Shown in pieces: positions 22,531-30,617 of a DNA stretch of 36,134 nucleotides (positions are counted from its first letter, which is position 1; every line of letters begins with the position of its first letter). Location: positions 1 to 36,134 of the IMG/VR virus record IMGVR_UViG_3300005262_000102; one strand, 5' to 3'. The stretch is from a virus. The translations under genes and the position numbers were made by a program. The notes beneath the pieces are model-generated. The model was not told where the DNA came from and made no database searches. It saw only the letters and a program-made list of their open reading frames with translations.

Positions 22531-24197
22531 AGACTTACAAATCCTTGTTCGATACGCTCCTCGCGGAACAGCAGTGCGCGAGCCATCGCGATCAGCATGC
22601 TGACCGGGCCGTCGATCTTCTCCGACTGCTTCTCTTTGGTTGGGTGCTTCAGGCCCGAGAACTTCGAGACGCGCAGGACCACGTTGCTCATCATCCATTC
22701 CATGGCGCTGTTCCCCTCGTGGACAAGCTCGCCGGTCAGCACCAGGTTCTCCACCTCGGTGATGGGCATGGTGAAGTGACTGGACGTTTGCGAGATTTCG
22801 ACCATCGGCAGGCCCGCCTCGACCAGCTTGGTTACGAAATAGCTGGCGAACTTCGGGTCATACGGCACTTCGCGCACATCGAACTTCTTGGAGAAGTCCA
22901 TCAGGTCACGCCGGATTGCGTCAAAGTCGGTAGCGTTGCCTTCGTTGACCAGCAGCTCGCCGCGCTGCTCGTATCGCCTGAAATGGTCGTTCTCTGGTTT
23001 TTCCACCTCTGTCTCGTTGTGATAGAAGCGGAAGAAGACGTAGAACTTTCCCTTGCGCTGGAACACCAGGCAGAGCGAAGCGATATCGCTTTTCTCGGCT
23101 AGGTCCATCCCGATCCAGCACTCTTCGCCGAGGAAGTCTTCCAACGATAGCGATTCGTCCGCGCATTTGCGCCAGGATGCCGTCGCGATCCAGCTTTCGC
23201 CGCCGGCGAGCCAGATGTTCAGGCGCTTGGTCTTGAAGTTGGGCTGTTCGGTCGGTTTGCGTACCGCCGCCTCACAGGCCGACCGCAACCCGGCTTCATA
23301 GACGGAGACGCCCAGGCCGGGATTCGCTTTGGCCCATTCCACTGGATCGGTCCAGTTCTCCGGATCGTCCACGGTGTAGATGATGGCGAGCAGCTCGTCA
23401 TCTTCAATCGATCCCTCCACCACCTTCTTCGCGTAGCAGTGCTGCTCGTATCCGAAGCTGGCCAGGTTGAAGCCAGCCGTCGTGATCTGCCAGAGCAGCG
23501 GCTGCAGCCGGGCGCCGAAGCCACTTTTGATCACGTCGTACACCTCGCGGTTCGGGTGTGCATGGACTTCATCTAGAATGCCGCCGTGGGGGTTCAGGCC
23601 ATCCATGGAATCCGAGTCCCGCCCCAACGGCACAAACTTGTCGGCCTTGCCGCGCACGAACAATTCGCTGCGGCGCTCCGAAATATGGCGACGCAGCGCG
23701 GGGCTAGCCCTCACCATGCGCAGCGCTTCATCGTGCGTGATCTTGGCCTGTTCCAGTTTCGTCGCCGCCGTGTACACCTCGGCCCCGCCCTCCCCGTCAA
23801 AAAAGAAGAGGTACAGACCCACGCCCGCCAGCTTGGTGCTCTTGCCGTTCTTGCGCGGCACCTCTTCCCACACCTCACGGAATCGCCGGGTGCCGTCCTC
23901 CCGCAGCCAGCCGAACGCCAGCGCCACCCAGAACTGCTGCCACGGCGATGGCACGAACGGCTGCCCCGCCCATTCGCCCTTCGAGTGCCGCAGGTACAGG
24001 AAGGATTCCAGCGCGTGCTGTGCGTGGGCATCCGAGAAGACCAGGCCACGGAGATGGCCAGTCTGCAAGTCGCGGTAATGCCGCTCCACTGCCATGCGGG
24101 TCCAGCGGCAGACGGGAATTTCACCGGCAATGACCTGCAGGCCGTACTCGTTCCAGTTGAAGGTCGATTGCGAGGTGTCCACCACTTGGGCGGTCAC
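22527..24197 (-). CDS. terL: Terminase large subunit
   Basis: 556-aa packaging motor (Terminase_1/HK97-type). The ATPase has a Walker-A-like R-K-N-G-K-S-T at residues 115-121 and Walker B I-L-D-E at 207-210. The C-terminal nuclease domain begins near W-I-G-M-D-L-A, with an expected metal-binding Asp. It starts at GTG 24197 with GGAGGG close upstream, in a GTGA overlap with the small subunit. It ends overlapping the portal start, so the packaging genes are translationally coupled. Confidence 0.95.
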   Translation of the reverse strand: MTAQVVDTSQSTFNWNEYGLQVIAGEIPVCRWTRMAVERHYRDLQTGHLRGLVFSDAHAQHALESFLYLRHSKGEWAGQPFVPSPWQQFWVALAFGWLREDGTRRFREVWEEVPRKNGKSTKLAGVGLYLFFFDGEGGAEVYTAATKLEQAKITHDEALRMVRASPALRRHISERRSELFVRGKADKFVPLGRDSDSMDGLNPHGGILDEVHAHPNREVYDVIKSGFGARLQPLLWQITTAGFNLASFGYEQHCYAKKVVEGSIEDDELLAIIYTVDDPENWTDPVEWAKANPGLGVSVYEAGLRSACEAAVRKPTEQPNFKTKRLNIWLAGGESWIATASWRKCADESLSLEDFLGEECWIGMDLAEKSDIASLCLVFQRKGKFYVFFRFYHNETEVEKPENDHFRRYEQRGELLVNEGNATDFDAIRRDLMDFSKKFDVREVPYDPKFASYFVTKLVEAGLPMVEISQTSSHFTMPITEVENLVLTGELVHEGNSAMEWMMSNVVLRVSKFSGLKHPTKEKQSEKIDGPVSMLIAMARALLFREERIEQGFVSL

Positions 24198-24712
24198 TTC
24201 ACCCTCCGGATGCCCATCTCGGCCTTCTGCGCCTTGAACGCAGCGACCGGATCATCGAACAGCGTGCCCTGCGCGCTGGCGGCAATCTCGGCGGCCTGCA
24301 CCTTGTTGAAGGAGATGATCGTCAGGCAGGCTTCCGGCAAGTAGCGCATCAAATCTTTCTTCTGATCGCGCGCCACGTAATAGAGCGGGTGCGGCGTCAT
24401 GTAGCCGTTGCCGCTTTCCATGATGTAGCTGCCGCTATTGCCTTCAGCGTACTTGTCCAACCCGACCTCAGCATCCTCCCACCGGATGTAGGTCTTGACG
24501 ATGATGTGCATCAGCATCGCATCGGTTCGATGGATCAGGCCATACTCCAGCAGCGCCTCCGTCACGTGGCGCCAGATCTTCTTCTCCCTGGGAGACAATT
24601 TGCTCAGCGTATCCGGTATCCGGGATTCGATAACCGCATCAATGCGATCCATCGCAGCTGCCTTCGAGCCATTTACCGACGGCAGGCCGGTCAAACGGGG
24701 CTGCACGCTCAT
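24194..24712 (-). CDS. terS: Terminase small subunit (P27 family)
   Basis: 172 aa from ATG 24712, with AAGGAG seven bases upstream. P27-like pattern: a helical centre L-S-P-R-E-K-K-I-W-R-H-V-T-E-A-L, G-L-I-H-R-T-D-A-M-L-M, and a tail with L-F-D-D-P-V-A-A-F. It recognises the packaging site and positions the large subunit, whose gene overlaps it. Confidence 0.9.
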   Translation of the reverse strand: MSVQPRLTGLPSVNGSKAAAMDRIDAVIESRIPDTLSKLSPREKKIWRHVTEALLEYGLIHRTDAMLMHIIVKTYIRWEDAEVGLDKYAEGNSGSYIMESGNGYMTPHPLYYVARDQKKDLMRYLPEACLTIISFNKVQAAEIAASAQGTLFDDPVAAFKAQKAEMGIRRVK

Positions 24713-24858
24713 AACGGTCTCCTTCCATCAAAAACTGACCCTGTTGATCTGTGGGGGCTAGAAAAAAGACCCCCCCCTATCTGAAAATCCCACCCGCGCG
24801 AAACTTAGGGAACCGCACGGTCTCCAGCCATCGCGGCCAGACTTTTAGGCACCCCCGC
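24713..24858 (-). other. Intergenic gap before terS; possible cos/pac region
   Basis: About 145 bp lacking a supported gene, between the zinc-knuckle gene and terS. It contains GGGGG at 24753-24757 and a run of eight C at 24770-24777 around an A-rich spacer, a potential G/C hairpin. In phages with the HNH-TerS-TerL order, the packaging site often lies near here. That is inference from gene order; no cohesive-end sequence can be proven. Confidence 0.25.
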
Positions 24859-25062
24859 CTATCGGTCGAGGTACGCGCCCTGCGGATTCGCGCGGCGCTG
24901 GCCCAGGCCGCCTGCCGTCTTCGGGCAGAACTGAACGTCATGGTCATTGCTGCCGCAGTAGCTGCACCACAGATTCGCGCGTGCCGCGCTGCCGCCCCAG
25001 GTGGACGGGCAAAGCGCTGTCGGATGCTGCAGTCCGCAATATGCGCATCGCTCAAGACTCAT
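24859..25062 (-). CDS. Small double zinc-knuckle (CCHC) protein
   Basis: 67 aa from ATG 25062, in an ATGA overlap with the HNH gene. Two knuckles are visible: C6-x2-C9-x3-H13-x4-C18 and a canonical C33-x2-C36-x4-H41-x4-C46. Such modules bind single-stranded nucleic acid or mediate protein contacts. The C-terminal tail is basic and disordered (R-R-A-N-P-Q). Coupling to the HNH nuclease and nearness to terminase suggest a role in DNA end processing or packaging; this is inference. Confidence 0.75.
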   Translation of the reverse strand: MSLERCAYCGLQHPTALCPSTWGGSAARANLWCSYCGSNDHDVQFCPKTAGGLGQRRANPQGAYLDR

Positions 25063-25433
25063 ATCGATACTCCATTTCCGAAGCCACCATCCTCGCGGGC
25101 GGTCTTCTTGTCGTGGCACGGCTTACACAGGGATTGCCAGTTCTTGGTGTCCCAGAACAGATCCTGGTCGCCACGGTGTGGTGTGATGTGATCGACCACA
25201 GTTGCAGGCGCGACGCGCCGTTGTCGTTCGCACTCAGCGCAGAGAGGATGGCGAGACAACCAGGTCGCGCGCGCCTTCCGCCAGCGGCTGTTGTAACCGC
25301 GACTGGATGCGGACCCGCGCCGCTCGTCAGTCTGTTGCCGAACCTGCTGGAGATGCTTCTCACAGTAGCCAGGCTCCGCCAGGAGCGCCGCGCAGCCGGA
25401 ATGCCGGCAAGGGACGCGCGCACGAATTGTCAT
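25059..25433 (-). CDS. HNH endonuclease
   Basis: 124 aa from ATG 25433, with AGGAG seven bases upstream. Beta-beta-alpha-metal fold motifs: structural zinc ligands C65/C68 and C103/C106, catalytic D81-H82 (V-D-H-I-T-P-H-R-G), N98 (K-N-W-Q-S-L-C) and H107 (P-C-H-D-K-K). HNH proteins beside TerS/TerL in HK97-like phages work with terminase in cos cleavage and packaging. An N-terminal Cys/His cluster (C9, C14, C24, H27) may bind a second zinc. First gene of the packaging block. Confidence 0.93.
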   Translation of the reverse strand: MTIRARVPCRHSGCAALLAEPGYCEKHLQQVRQQTDERRGSASSRGYNSRWRKARATWLSRHPLCAECERQRRVAPATVVDHITPHRGDQDLFWDTKNWQSLCKPCHDKKTAREDGGFGNGVSI

Positions 25434-25578
25434 GACCTTCTCCTACATCAAACAAATGTCACCGCCCGCGACAAGCAGGAACCGCACGGATGCGGTCGGA
25501 GCCCTCTTGTCCTTGGAAACGTCGGTGACTGCGCCCGTTATTCATACCGCCACTGGGAGCGCGCTGGCGGCCGTCGTG

Positions 25579-25908
25579 TCAGTGTCGAGTTTGGCGCGCC
25601 ATGCGAGCGTCAATAGCGCTCAGGCGTTTGTATGTTGCGAGCAGTTCACGATGCCCGACTTCGCGCCGTGCTGCCATCCAGGCATCGAAGCCCGTCTCAG
25701 CGATGTCCGCTTCGCCTTTGACGAGGTGATACTGACCCAGCACGCGAGTCCACTCCGCGGAGTTGGGAATGGAGGCGTATGACTCGCACTCCACCACGAC
25801 CGGTGCGCCGGCCACGAACTTCACAGTGAACGAGAGCAGGTGATCAGGCAGGCCGAGAAGGCGCGCGATCTGGCTACCCAGTTCATTCGAGGAGGTCAGT
25901 TTGAACAT
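25579..25908 (-). CDS. Hypothetical phage protein upstream of HNH
   Basis: 109 aa from ATG 25908, with GAAAG six bases upstream. The N-terminal half is beta-like (L-L-S-F-T-V-K-F-V-A-G-A-P-V-V-V-E-C-E-S-Y) and the C-terminal half helical and basic. No family is recognised. It stands between a terminator-like hairpin at 25943-25966 and the HNH gene, so it may be the first gene of the late transcript. Confidence 0.6.
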   Translation of the reverse strand: MFKLTSSNELGSQIARLLGLPDHLLSFTVKFVAGAPVVVECESYASIPNSAEWTRVLGQYHLVKGEADIAETGFDAWMAARREVGHRELLATYKRLSAIDARMARQTRH

Positions 25909-25940
25909 GATGTCTTTCGGTGAAAGGCGTACGCCAAAAG

Positions 25941-25966
25941 AAAAGGCCCGCGCAGTGGCGGGCCTT
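25941..25966 (-). terminator. Terminator-like hairpin between the early-left and late gene blocks
   Basis: Perfect nine-base arms AAGGCCCGC / GCGGGCCTT with a six-base loop, and a TTTT-C-TTTT run on the - strand. It separates the 26096-26635 gene from the late genes. A late antiterminator could act here. Confidence 0.75.
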
Positions 25967-26095
25967 CTACTTGTTGCGCTTTAGCCGAGCGCGCGCCTCC
26001 ACGAAGGAGACGCCTGATCGGCTAAAGGCTCGGGGCATCCCGGCAGACAAGTTGTAGGGCGAATGTTAGCGGCGTTCAAAAACAATAATCAAGAT

Positions 26096-26635
26096 CTATT
26101 TTTCGACAGCAGCGGAATGAATCGCGTCAACGCTACCTACTTTCGCCAGGATCGCCTTGATGTCGCGCTCGGCTTTCGACACCACCAGTTCGACGTGTGG
26201 ACCGCGCACGCCCTTGAGGAAGCGACGCAGTTGCGACACCGGCCAGCGCTGAATGTAGAGGCACTTCAGCGCCTGCCGCGCGTTGTTGTCGCCGAGGGTG
26301 CGCCATGCCGCCTCCACCAGCCAGCCGTCCAGTTCATCGGCTGAGACCAGCGGGCTCAAGGGTTTGATCCGCTCATCCATCACGTCGCTGGCCGGCGCAG
26401 CTTCCGACGTACGCAACTGGACGTACAGCTTCGCCCAGCCAGCGCAATACTGCGACGCGCCACCGGCGGACGCCTTGCCATGCACCACCTTGCGCCAGTT
26501 CTCCATGCGCGCCAGGAACTGCTCCTGCTGCCGCGATGCACACCCGCCGGCCTCAGTGCGCGGACGCGGCGCCACGTTCAATTCAGCCTCAACCTCGGAA
26601 AACTTCATCCCACCCACCTCAATCTCCACGCCCAT
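26096..26635 (-). CDS. Possible late-gene regulator (Q-position protein)
   Basis: 179 aa from ATG 26635 (AAAGG), or possibly from the later in-frame ATG 26608 (GAGGTGGG). The C-terminal third (L-G-D-N-N-A-R-Q-A-L-K-C-L-Y...R-F-L...V-V-S-K-A-E-R-D-I-K-A-I-L) has the spacing of a sigma-region-4/antiterminator-Q-like helix-turn-helix ending in an A-E-R-x-I helix. It lies at the junction between replication and late genes, directly before a strong hairpin, which is where Q is expected. The family assignment is not certain. Confidence 0.5.
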   Translation of the reverse strand: MGVEIEVGGMKFSEVEAELNVAPRPRTEAGGCASRQQEQFLARMENWRKVVHGKASAGGASQYCAGWAKLYVQLRTSEAAPASDVMDERIKPLSPLVSADELDGWLVEAAWRTLGDNNARQALKCLYIQRWPVSQLRRFLKGVRGPHVELVVSKAERDIKAILAKVGSVDAIHSAAVEK

Positions 26636-26679
26636 TCGCTACCTTTCTCATTTTCCGCCGCCCTTACCTCGTTCTCATT

Positions 26680-26938
26680 CCGTCTAACCTCAAGAAGGTT
26701 GGCCTTTTAGGTTAGACGGCTACAACCCGCATCAATGCTATGTCTGTCTAACCTCCTAACCCGTCTGACTCATTTTCAATGTTTGCAAATGCACACCGAG
26801 TCATAGCTGTCCGTCGCGCACGTATACGCGTGACGCGCATATGCGTGCGCGGCTTGGTTGGCGAGGTTGGACGGTTGGACGAAGCCTTTATCCATGCGGG
26901 TTTCGGCCGTCTAACCTCAGAATATGCAGGTTGGACGG
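26680..26938. repeat. Iteron-like array AGGTTRGACGG, candidate replication origin
   Basis: Five perfect copies of AGGTTRGACGG in mixed orientation: 26680-26690 (-), 26709-26719 (+), 26864-26874 (+), 26907-26917 (-) and 26928-26938 (+). Weaker copies lie at 26744-26754 (-), 26761-26771 (-) and 26872-26882 (+). The clusters flank an inverted repeat at 26816-26850. The array lies next to the replication primase-helicase gene, the usual place for a phage or P4-like origin. Not a CRISPR: spacing is irregular and orientation is mixed. Confidence 0.7.
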
Positions 26939-27074
26939 ATTGCCCAAGATAGGCGAATGGACTGGCTTCAAAGGCCAACGCCATCACCTTTTCCGCACGC
27001 GGATATTCCGCACACGATCCCTGGTGAGGCGCAGGCATTGCGCCGCGCTTCTGATTGATCTGGCCGACGCTCAT
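26748..27074 (-). CDS. Hypothetical small protein overlapping the iteron array
   Basis: 108-aa frame starting at ATG 27074 in a 4-bp ATGA overlap with the primase stop. This is the same coupling seen at most junctions here and the main reason to believe it. The first ~60 residues look protein-like (R-A-E-K-V-M-A-L-A-F-E-A-S-P-F-A-Y-L). The remainder is Arg/Thr-rich and is encoded by the repeat array, so the true product may be shorter in related phages. Function unknown. Confidence 0.4.
   Translation of the reverse strand: MSVGQINQKRGAMPAPHQGSCAEYPRAEKVMALAFEASPFAYLGQSVQPAYSEVRRPKPAWIKASSNRPTSPTKPRTHMRVTRIRARRTAMTRCAFANIENESDGLGG
26816..26850. repeat. GC-rich inverted repeat within the iteron array
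   Basis: Fifteen-base arms GCGCACGTATACGCG and CGCATATGCGTGCGC pair with two mismatches across a five-base spacer. It is centred between the left and right repeat clusters. It could extrude a cruciform or hairpin acting as an initiator, primosome or termination site. Confidence 0.65.
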
Positions 27075-29581
27075 TGCGCGTCTCCATGGCTGTCCACCCC
27101 TTGCTCCGCTTCCGCAGCAGGACGCTCGTAATACCACTCGCGCGCACCACCCGTCTCTCGCTTCTTGATCCAGCCGAACTTGCGCATGATCGCGCCCACG
27201 CGCATGGTCTCCGCCCTGGCCGGCCCGAGCTTGGACATCTCGAAATGGAGCGCCTTGGTGAGCAGCTCCCGTGCCGTGACGCTCTTGAGCTTCCCCGAAA
27301 GTGTTGGCTTCCCGTCCGAGTCTTTCCCCTCCACATACTCGTAAAGGCGGCCGCGCCACGGATCAGGAATTTCCCGGTCATCCTGCATCGGATCGATCAG
27401 GCGGCGCTGCTGATCAAATGTTGGCCACCATTGCACGCCAGTCTTCATCAGCGCAATGGCCTCACCGAACAGGTGGTCCCGATCCGCCTTCAGAGCCTCG
27501 ATGTCGATCTTGCCCGTGTTAACTGGCCAGAACCGCCTATTGCCCGTCGAGTCCTTGAAATATGCATCCTCGTTGGTCGTCGCTGCGAAGGCGCACCGAC
27601 GCGGGACACTCTTCATACGGCGACCGTACGGCTCCCGGAAACGATCCACCGTGCTGGACATAAACGCTTTAATAGCAGTGACTTCAGAGCGGTTGAATTG
27701 CTCCAGTTCGGCCACCTCGTACAGTAGGACACCCTGGATCGACAGATAGCCGTCCTTCTCCCCCATCCTGAACGGCGTGTCCGCGAACCAGTCACCACCC
27801 AACACTTTCAATGCCGTGGACTTACCTTGACCTTGCCCGCCCTCAAATACCGGAGCGTGGTCATTTTTCACGCCCGGCTTGTAGCCGCGCATGACGATGC
27901 CGATAAAGAACATGGTCGATACGAGACGCATGTACTCGGAGTCGTCGGCGCTCCAGTAACGCGTCAACGCTGTCGCGACGCGCTGCTGGCCATCCCACGA
28001 TGCCGCGCAGTGGTCCAGATAGTCCACAACTGGATCGAAGGCGAACTCTCGGGCGGCCTGAGCAACGCCACGTTCGATGTCACCCATCGCCGCGACGACC
28101 AGTCCATACTTTTTCGCCACGTACATGCCGAGGCGGAAGTCGTCCGACTCCGTCCACTCGCCAGGCGTGGTTGGCCACGGCGCCTTGCGCCGCTTGACTT
28201 GCAGTCCGGAAAAAAGATCTAGGGCGACGAGGCCACGCAGCTCCTTGTCATGCTGCATGACCAAGTACACGTTCTCTCGACACCCCTTCACACCACCGTT
28301 TGCAGTCGCGATCAGGTTGTCCCGCAAGGAGCCATGTAGCTCATCGCCTGCGCCAGCCGGTAAAGGGGTAGAAGCGGAATCGAATTGGTCCGCCATCTGC
28401 TCTCTCACCCACGCCGGCACAGCATCGGCTGTGGGCTGGTTCGGAAGCTGCTGTGCCTCTTGAGCAGATGCCAATGCAGGGCGCAGCTTCGTAGTCCAGG
28501 CAATGACCTCCTCCTCGGTTGCCCCGCCGTCGATCAGGTCAGCGATGTCCCAGCCATCTGGCAACTCGCCTGGCGCAGGAATGTCCACCATGAACACGTT
28601 GCAGCCCTGCGCACCCAGGATTTCAGCGATCTTAATCATCGCACTCACACCTGGCTGCTCGTGCTCTGGTATGAGCTGGCCTGCATGCTCGTGCCCCTCC
28701 TTGTACCGTTTCGCATCCGCGTCCGGCCACAGAATCACATCACGATTGCAAATGGCTGACCAATCCGCCTTCTTCACCGCCTTGCTGCCACCCGACCAGG
28801 AAACCACTTCGAATGCGTCATGAACCGTAGGCATCGACACGGCGCGGTCCACACACTTCTCACCCTCAACAACAAGCACCGGCACGTCCATACGCTGCGG
28901 GCCGCGCTGATACAGCGGGCGAGGCTCAGGAAACGCAAGCCATCGCCATTCGGACGCACCGGTATCAGCTCGCTTTGCGTACACGCATGGCAGCACTTCC
29001 TTGCCTTTGCCGTCGGAACGGATGAAGCGGAAGACTACACCAAGCAGCCTCCCTTCAGCGTCGCGGTATTCCCAACTGGCTTCCGGACGACCACGTACGA
29101 CGTGTGCCTTAGGGTACGGGCCAGCAGAGTCCGGCACAGGCAAGATAGGGGTCCACGGCGTGCGTTTTTTTTCCTCGGCAGGTGCTTCTACCCCTTTGTC
29201 CGCTTGCGCAGGCGCGTGATTAGGTCGTGGTTGCACCAGCTTAATAGGTGCCTTCGGCTTACCTTTATGCGTACCGGTATCGGAAAGGGTGATGGAGAGC
29301 CGCTCGGCGAGCGCTTTGCACGCTTGACCAGGCTTCAAGTCGTGGATAAAGGCATAAAGCGAGATTAGATCGCCGCCGGCTGCGCCGTCGGAAAAATCTG
29401 ACCAAACCCCGGCCTTGTCCCCTGTAAGGCGCACGCGCAAAGACTGCCCTGCTTCGCCAGCTCGCGAACCAACGCAATACTCGCTCCCCTCCTTTACGCC
29501 GTTCGGGAACCACTCCTGAAGGAGTGTATGAATAGAGTCGAGCGCTACGCGCCCGACTAAGGAAAAATCGTCCAGCGTCAC
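27071..29581 (-). CDS. Phage replication primase-helicase (toprim plus VirE/SF3-like ATPase)
   Basis: 836 aa from ATG 29581, overlapping the upstream stop as ATGA. The N-terminal ~130 residues resemble a primase-associated nucleic-acid-binding domain. A toprim-like segment begins near residue 235 (V-L-V-V-E-G-E-K-C-V-D, later W-P-D-A-D-A). The C-terminal VirE-type ATPase has Walker A G-G-Q-G-Q-G-K-S-T near 579-587, then E-V-A-E-L, and sensor-like A-A-T-T-N-E-D-A-Y-F and N-R-R-F-W-P. It should prime and unwind the phage origin, probably the adjacent repeat array. No separate helicase loader or polymerase is encoded, so the host replisome would complete synthesis. Confidence 0.92.
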   Translation of the reverse strand: MTLDDFSLVGRVALDSIHTLLQEWFPNGVKEGSEYCVGSRAGEAGQSLRVRLTGDKAGVWSDFSDGAAGGDLISLYAFIHDLKPGQACKALAERLSITLSDTGTHKGKPKAPIKLVQPRPNHAPAQADKGVEAPAEEKKRTPWTPILPVPDSAGPYPKAHVVRGRPEASWEYRDAEGRLLGVVFRFIRSDGKGKEVLPCVYAKRADTGASEWRWLAFPEPRPLYQRGPQRMDVPVLVVEGEKCVDRAVSMPTVHDAFEVVSWSGGSKAVKKADWSAICNRDVILWPDADAKRYKEGHEHAGQLIPEHEQPGVSAMIKIAEILGAQGCNVFMVDIPAPGELPDGWDIADLIDGGATEEEVIAWTTKLRPALASAQEAQQLPNQPTADAVPAWVREQMADQFDSASTPLPAGAGDELHGSLRDNLIATANGGVKGCRENVYLVMQHDKELRGLVALDLFSGLQVKRRKAPWPTTPGEWTESDDFRLGMYVAKKYGLVVAAMGDIERGVAQAAREFAFDPVVDYLDHCAASWDGQQRVATALTRYWSADDSEYMRLVSTMFFIGIVMRGYKPGVKNDHAPVFEGGQGQGKSTALKVLGGDWFADTPFRMGEKDGYLSIQGVLLYEVAELEQFNRSEVTAIKAFMSSTVDRFREPYGRRMKSVPRRCAFAATTNEDAYFKDSTGNRRFWPVNTGKIDIEALKADRDHLFGEAIALMKTGVQWWPTFDQQRRLIDPMQDDREIPDPWRGRLYEYVEGKDSDGKPTLSGKLKSVTARELLTKALHFEMSKLGPARAETMRVGAIMRKFGWIKKRETGGAREWYYERPAAEAEQGVDSHGDAQ

Positions 29582-29991
29582 GCAGCTGCCTTCTCTCCGA
29601 ATGGCACATACACATCCCCCATGCGCGAAGGGATTTCGCGGTAGTCCAGCGCACCAGGGCGCAGCACCATCGCGCTACGGCTACGCAGTGGGCGATTCAC
29701 GATGGCTGTGCGCGGTGCGGCCGGCACGCCCTGATATTTTGGCGCAGCAGGCTGATCTGACTGGACGAAGCGCTCGCCCTCCTTGGTGATCTCCACACCC
29801 TTCGTGCAGATACGAGCCAGGCCGGCGCCGCACAGCGCACCAATTACTTCCTCTTCGAATTGGACGCGGCCGCGAGTCCAGCCGACGCGTGCCGCGAGGG
29901 TCGCCGGGAGGACTGCAATGCGCGCCGCAAACAGCGTAATCAGCGTATTCGCCGGCACGGTGCCGCGGCGCGGTAGGTTATGCTTAGCCAT
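29578..29991 (-). CDS. Hypothetical protein upstream of the primase
   Basis: 137 aa from ATG 29991, with AAGGA six bases upstream. A small winged-helix-like segment (F-E-E-E-V-I-G-A-L-C-G-A-G-L-A...V-E-I-T-K-E-G-E-R-F-V) precedes an unstructured basic stretch (R-P-L-R-S-R-S-A-M-V). It is coupled to the primase by an ATGA overlap, so a replication-initiation or accessory DNA-binding role is plausible. No family is recognised with certainty. Confidence 0.65.
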   Translation of the reverse strand: MAKHNLPRRGTVPANTLITLFAARIAVLPATLAARVGWTRGRVQFEEEVIGALCGAGLARICTKGVEITKEGERFVQSDQPAAPKYQGVPAAPRTAIVNRPLRSRSAMVLRPGALDYREIPSRMGDVYVPFGEKAAA

Positions 29992-30089
29992 GTGTGATCC
30001 TTGATGCGCGGATTGCGCATCTCATATGTAGTTTGGGAAAGTCCACCGAGTAGGCGGATTCGAATGCTTCAATATTGCTTCGTGTTTGG

Positions 30090-30533
30090 TTACTTCTCGG
30101 CCATTTCTTCCAAGCGTGCCGCCAGCTGCTGCATGGCTTGATTCGTTCGATAAATGGCAGCCCTCACGCGCTCGATTTCCTCTCGGTCCACACGACCATC
30201 CGCCAACGTGCGGTTGACTTCTGTTCCAACGTCGCCATTGCTGGTCCAAACCTGCGTCACGAGTTCTAATACAGCCAAGTCAGAGGAGACCGCATCTGCA
30301 TCAACCCGAACGCATACATGGCTGTGATTTGCAGCGAGCGCATGTAAAACGCTCATATCTCCGGTGAGACCCATTGCGCGATCCACATCCTCTAACGTGG
30401 GCTTGTTACTGAGTGAGTTGACATTGGCCTTATTGCGCAGGATTGCCGCAGACAGTCCCATACGCGGAGCAAGCGCCTCGCATCCCCCAGGAGTTCCATG
30501 CACTGTTTGGTAGAAAGCATCAAAAACGTTCAT
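30090..30533 (-). CDS. Phage regulatory protein CII (CP76 family)
   Basis: 147 aa from ATG 30533, with AGG seven bases upstream. The family pattern is clear: a start of V-F-D-A-F-Y-Q-T-V-H, then G-G-C-E-A-L-A-P-R-M-G-L-S-A-A-I-L-R-N-K, a helix-turn-helix-type region, and a C-terminal V-R-A-A-I-Y-R-T-N-Q-A-M-Q-Q-L helix. CP76 proteins in related prophages influence the lysis-lysogeny choice by activating repressor or integrase promoters. It follows the Cro-position gene in the leftward early operon. Confidence 0.88.
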   Translation of the reverse strand: MNVFDAFYQTVHGTPGGCEALAPRMGLSAAILRNKANVNSLSNKPTLEDVDRAMGLTGDMSVLHALAANHSHVCVRVDADAVSSDLAVLELVTQVWTSNGDVGTEVNRTLADGRVDREEIERVRAAIYRTNQAMQQLAARLEEMAEK

Positions 30534-30617
30534 GCGCTAACCTAAAAATAAAATGATGTAAATAACAACCTGATACGGCAAACTGACTCCATGTTCATGT
30601 CAGAAAGCACCGCCAAC

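Noticed and set aside
26680-26938. Repeats between the Q-position gene and the primase as a CRISPR array
   Set aside because: Repeats are 11 bp, in both orientations and with irregular spacing; no cas gene is nearby.
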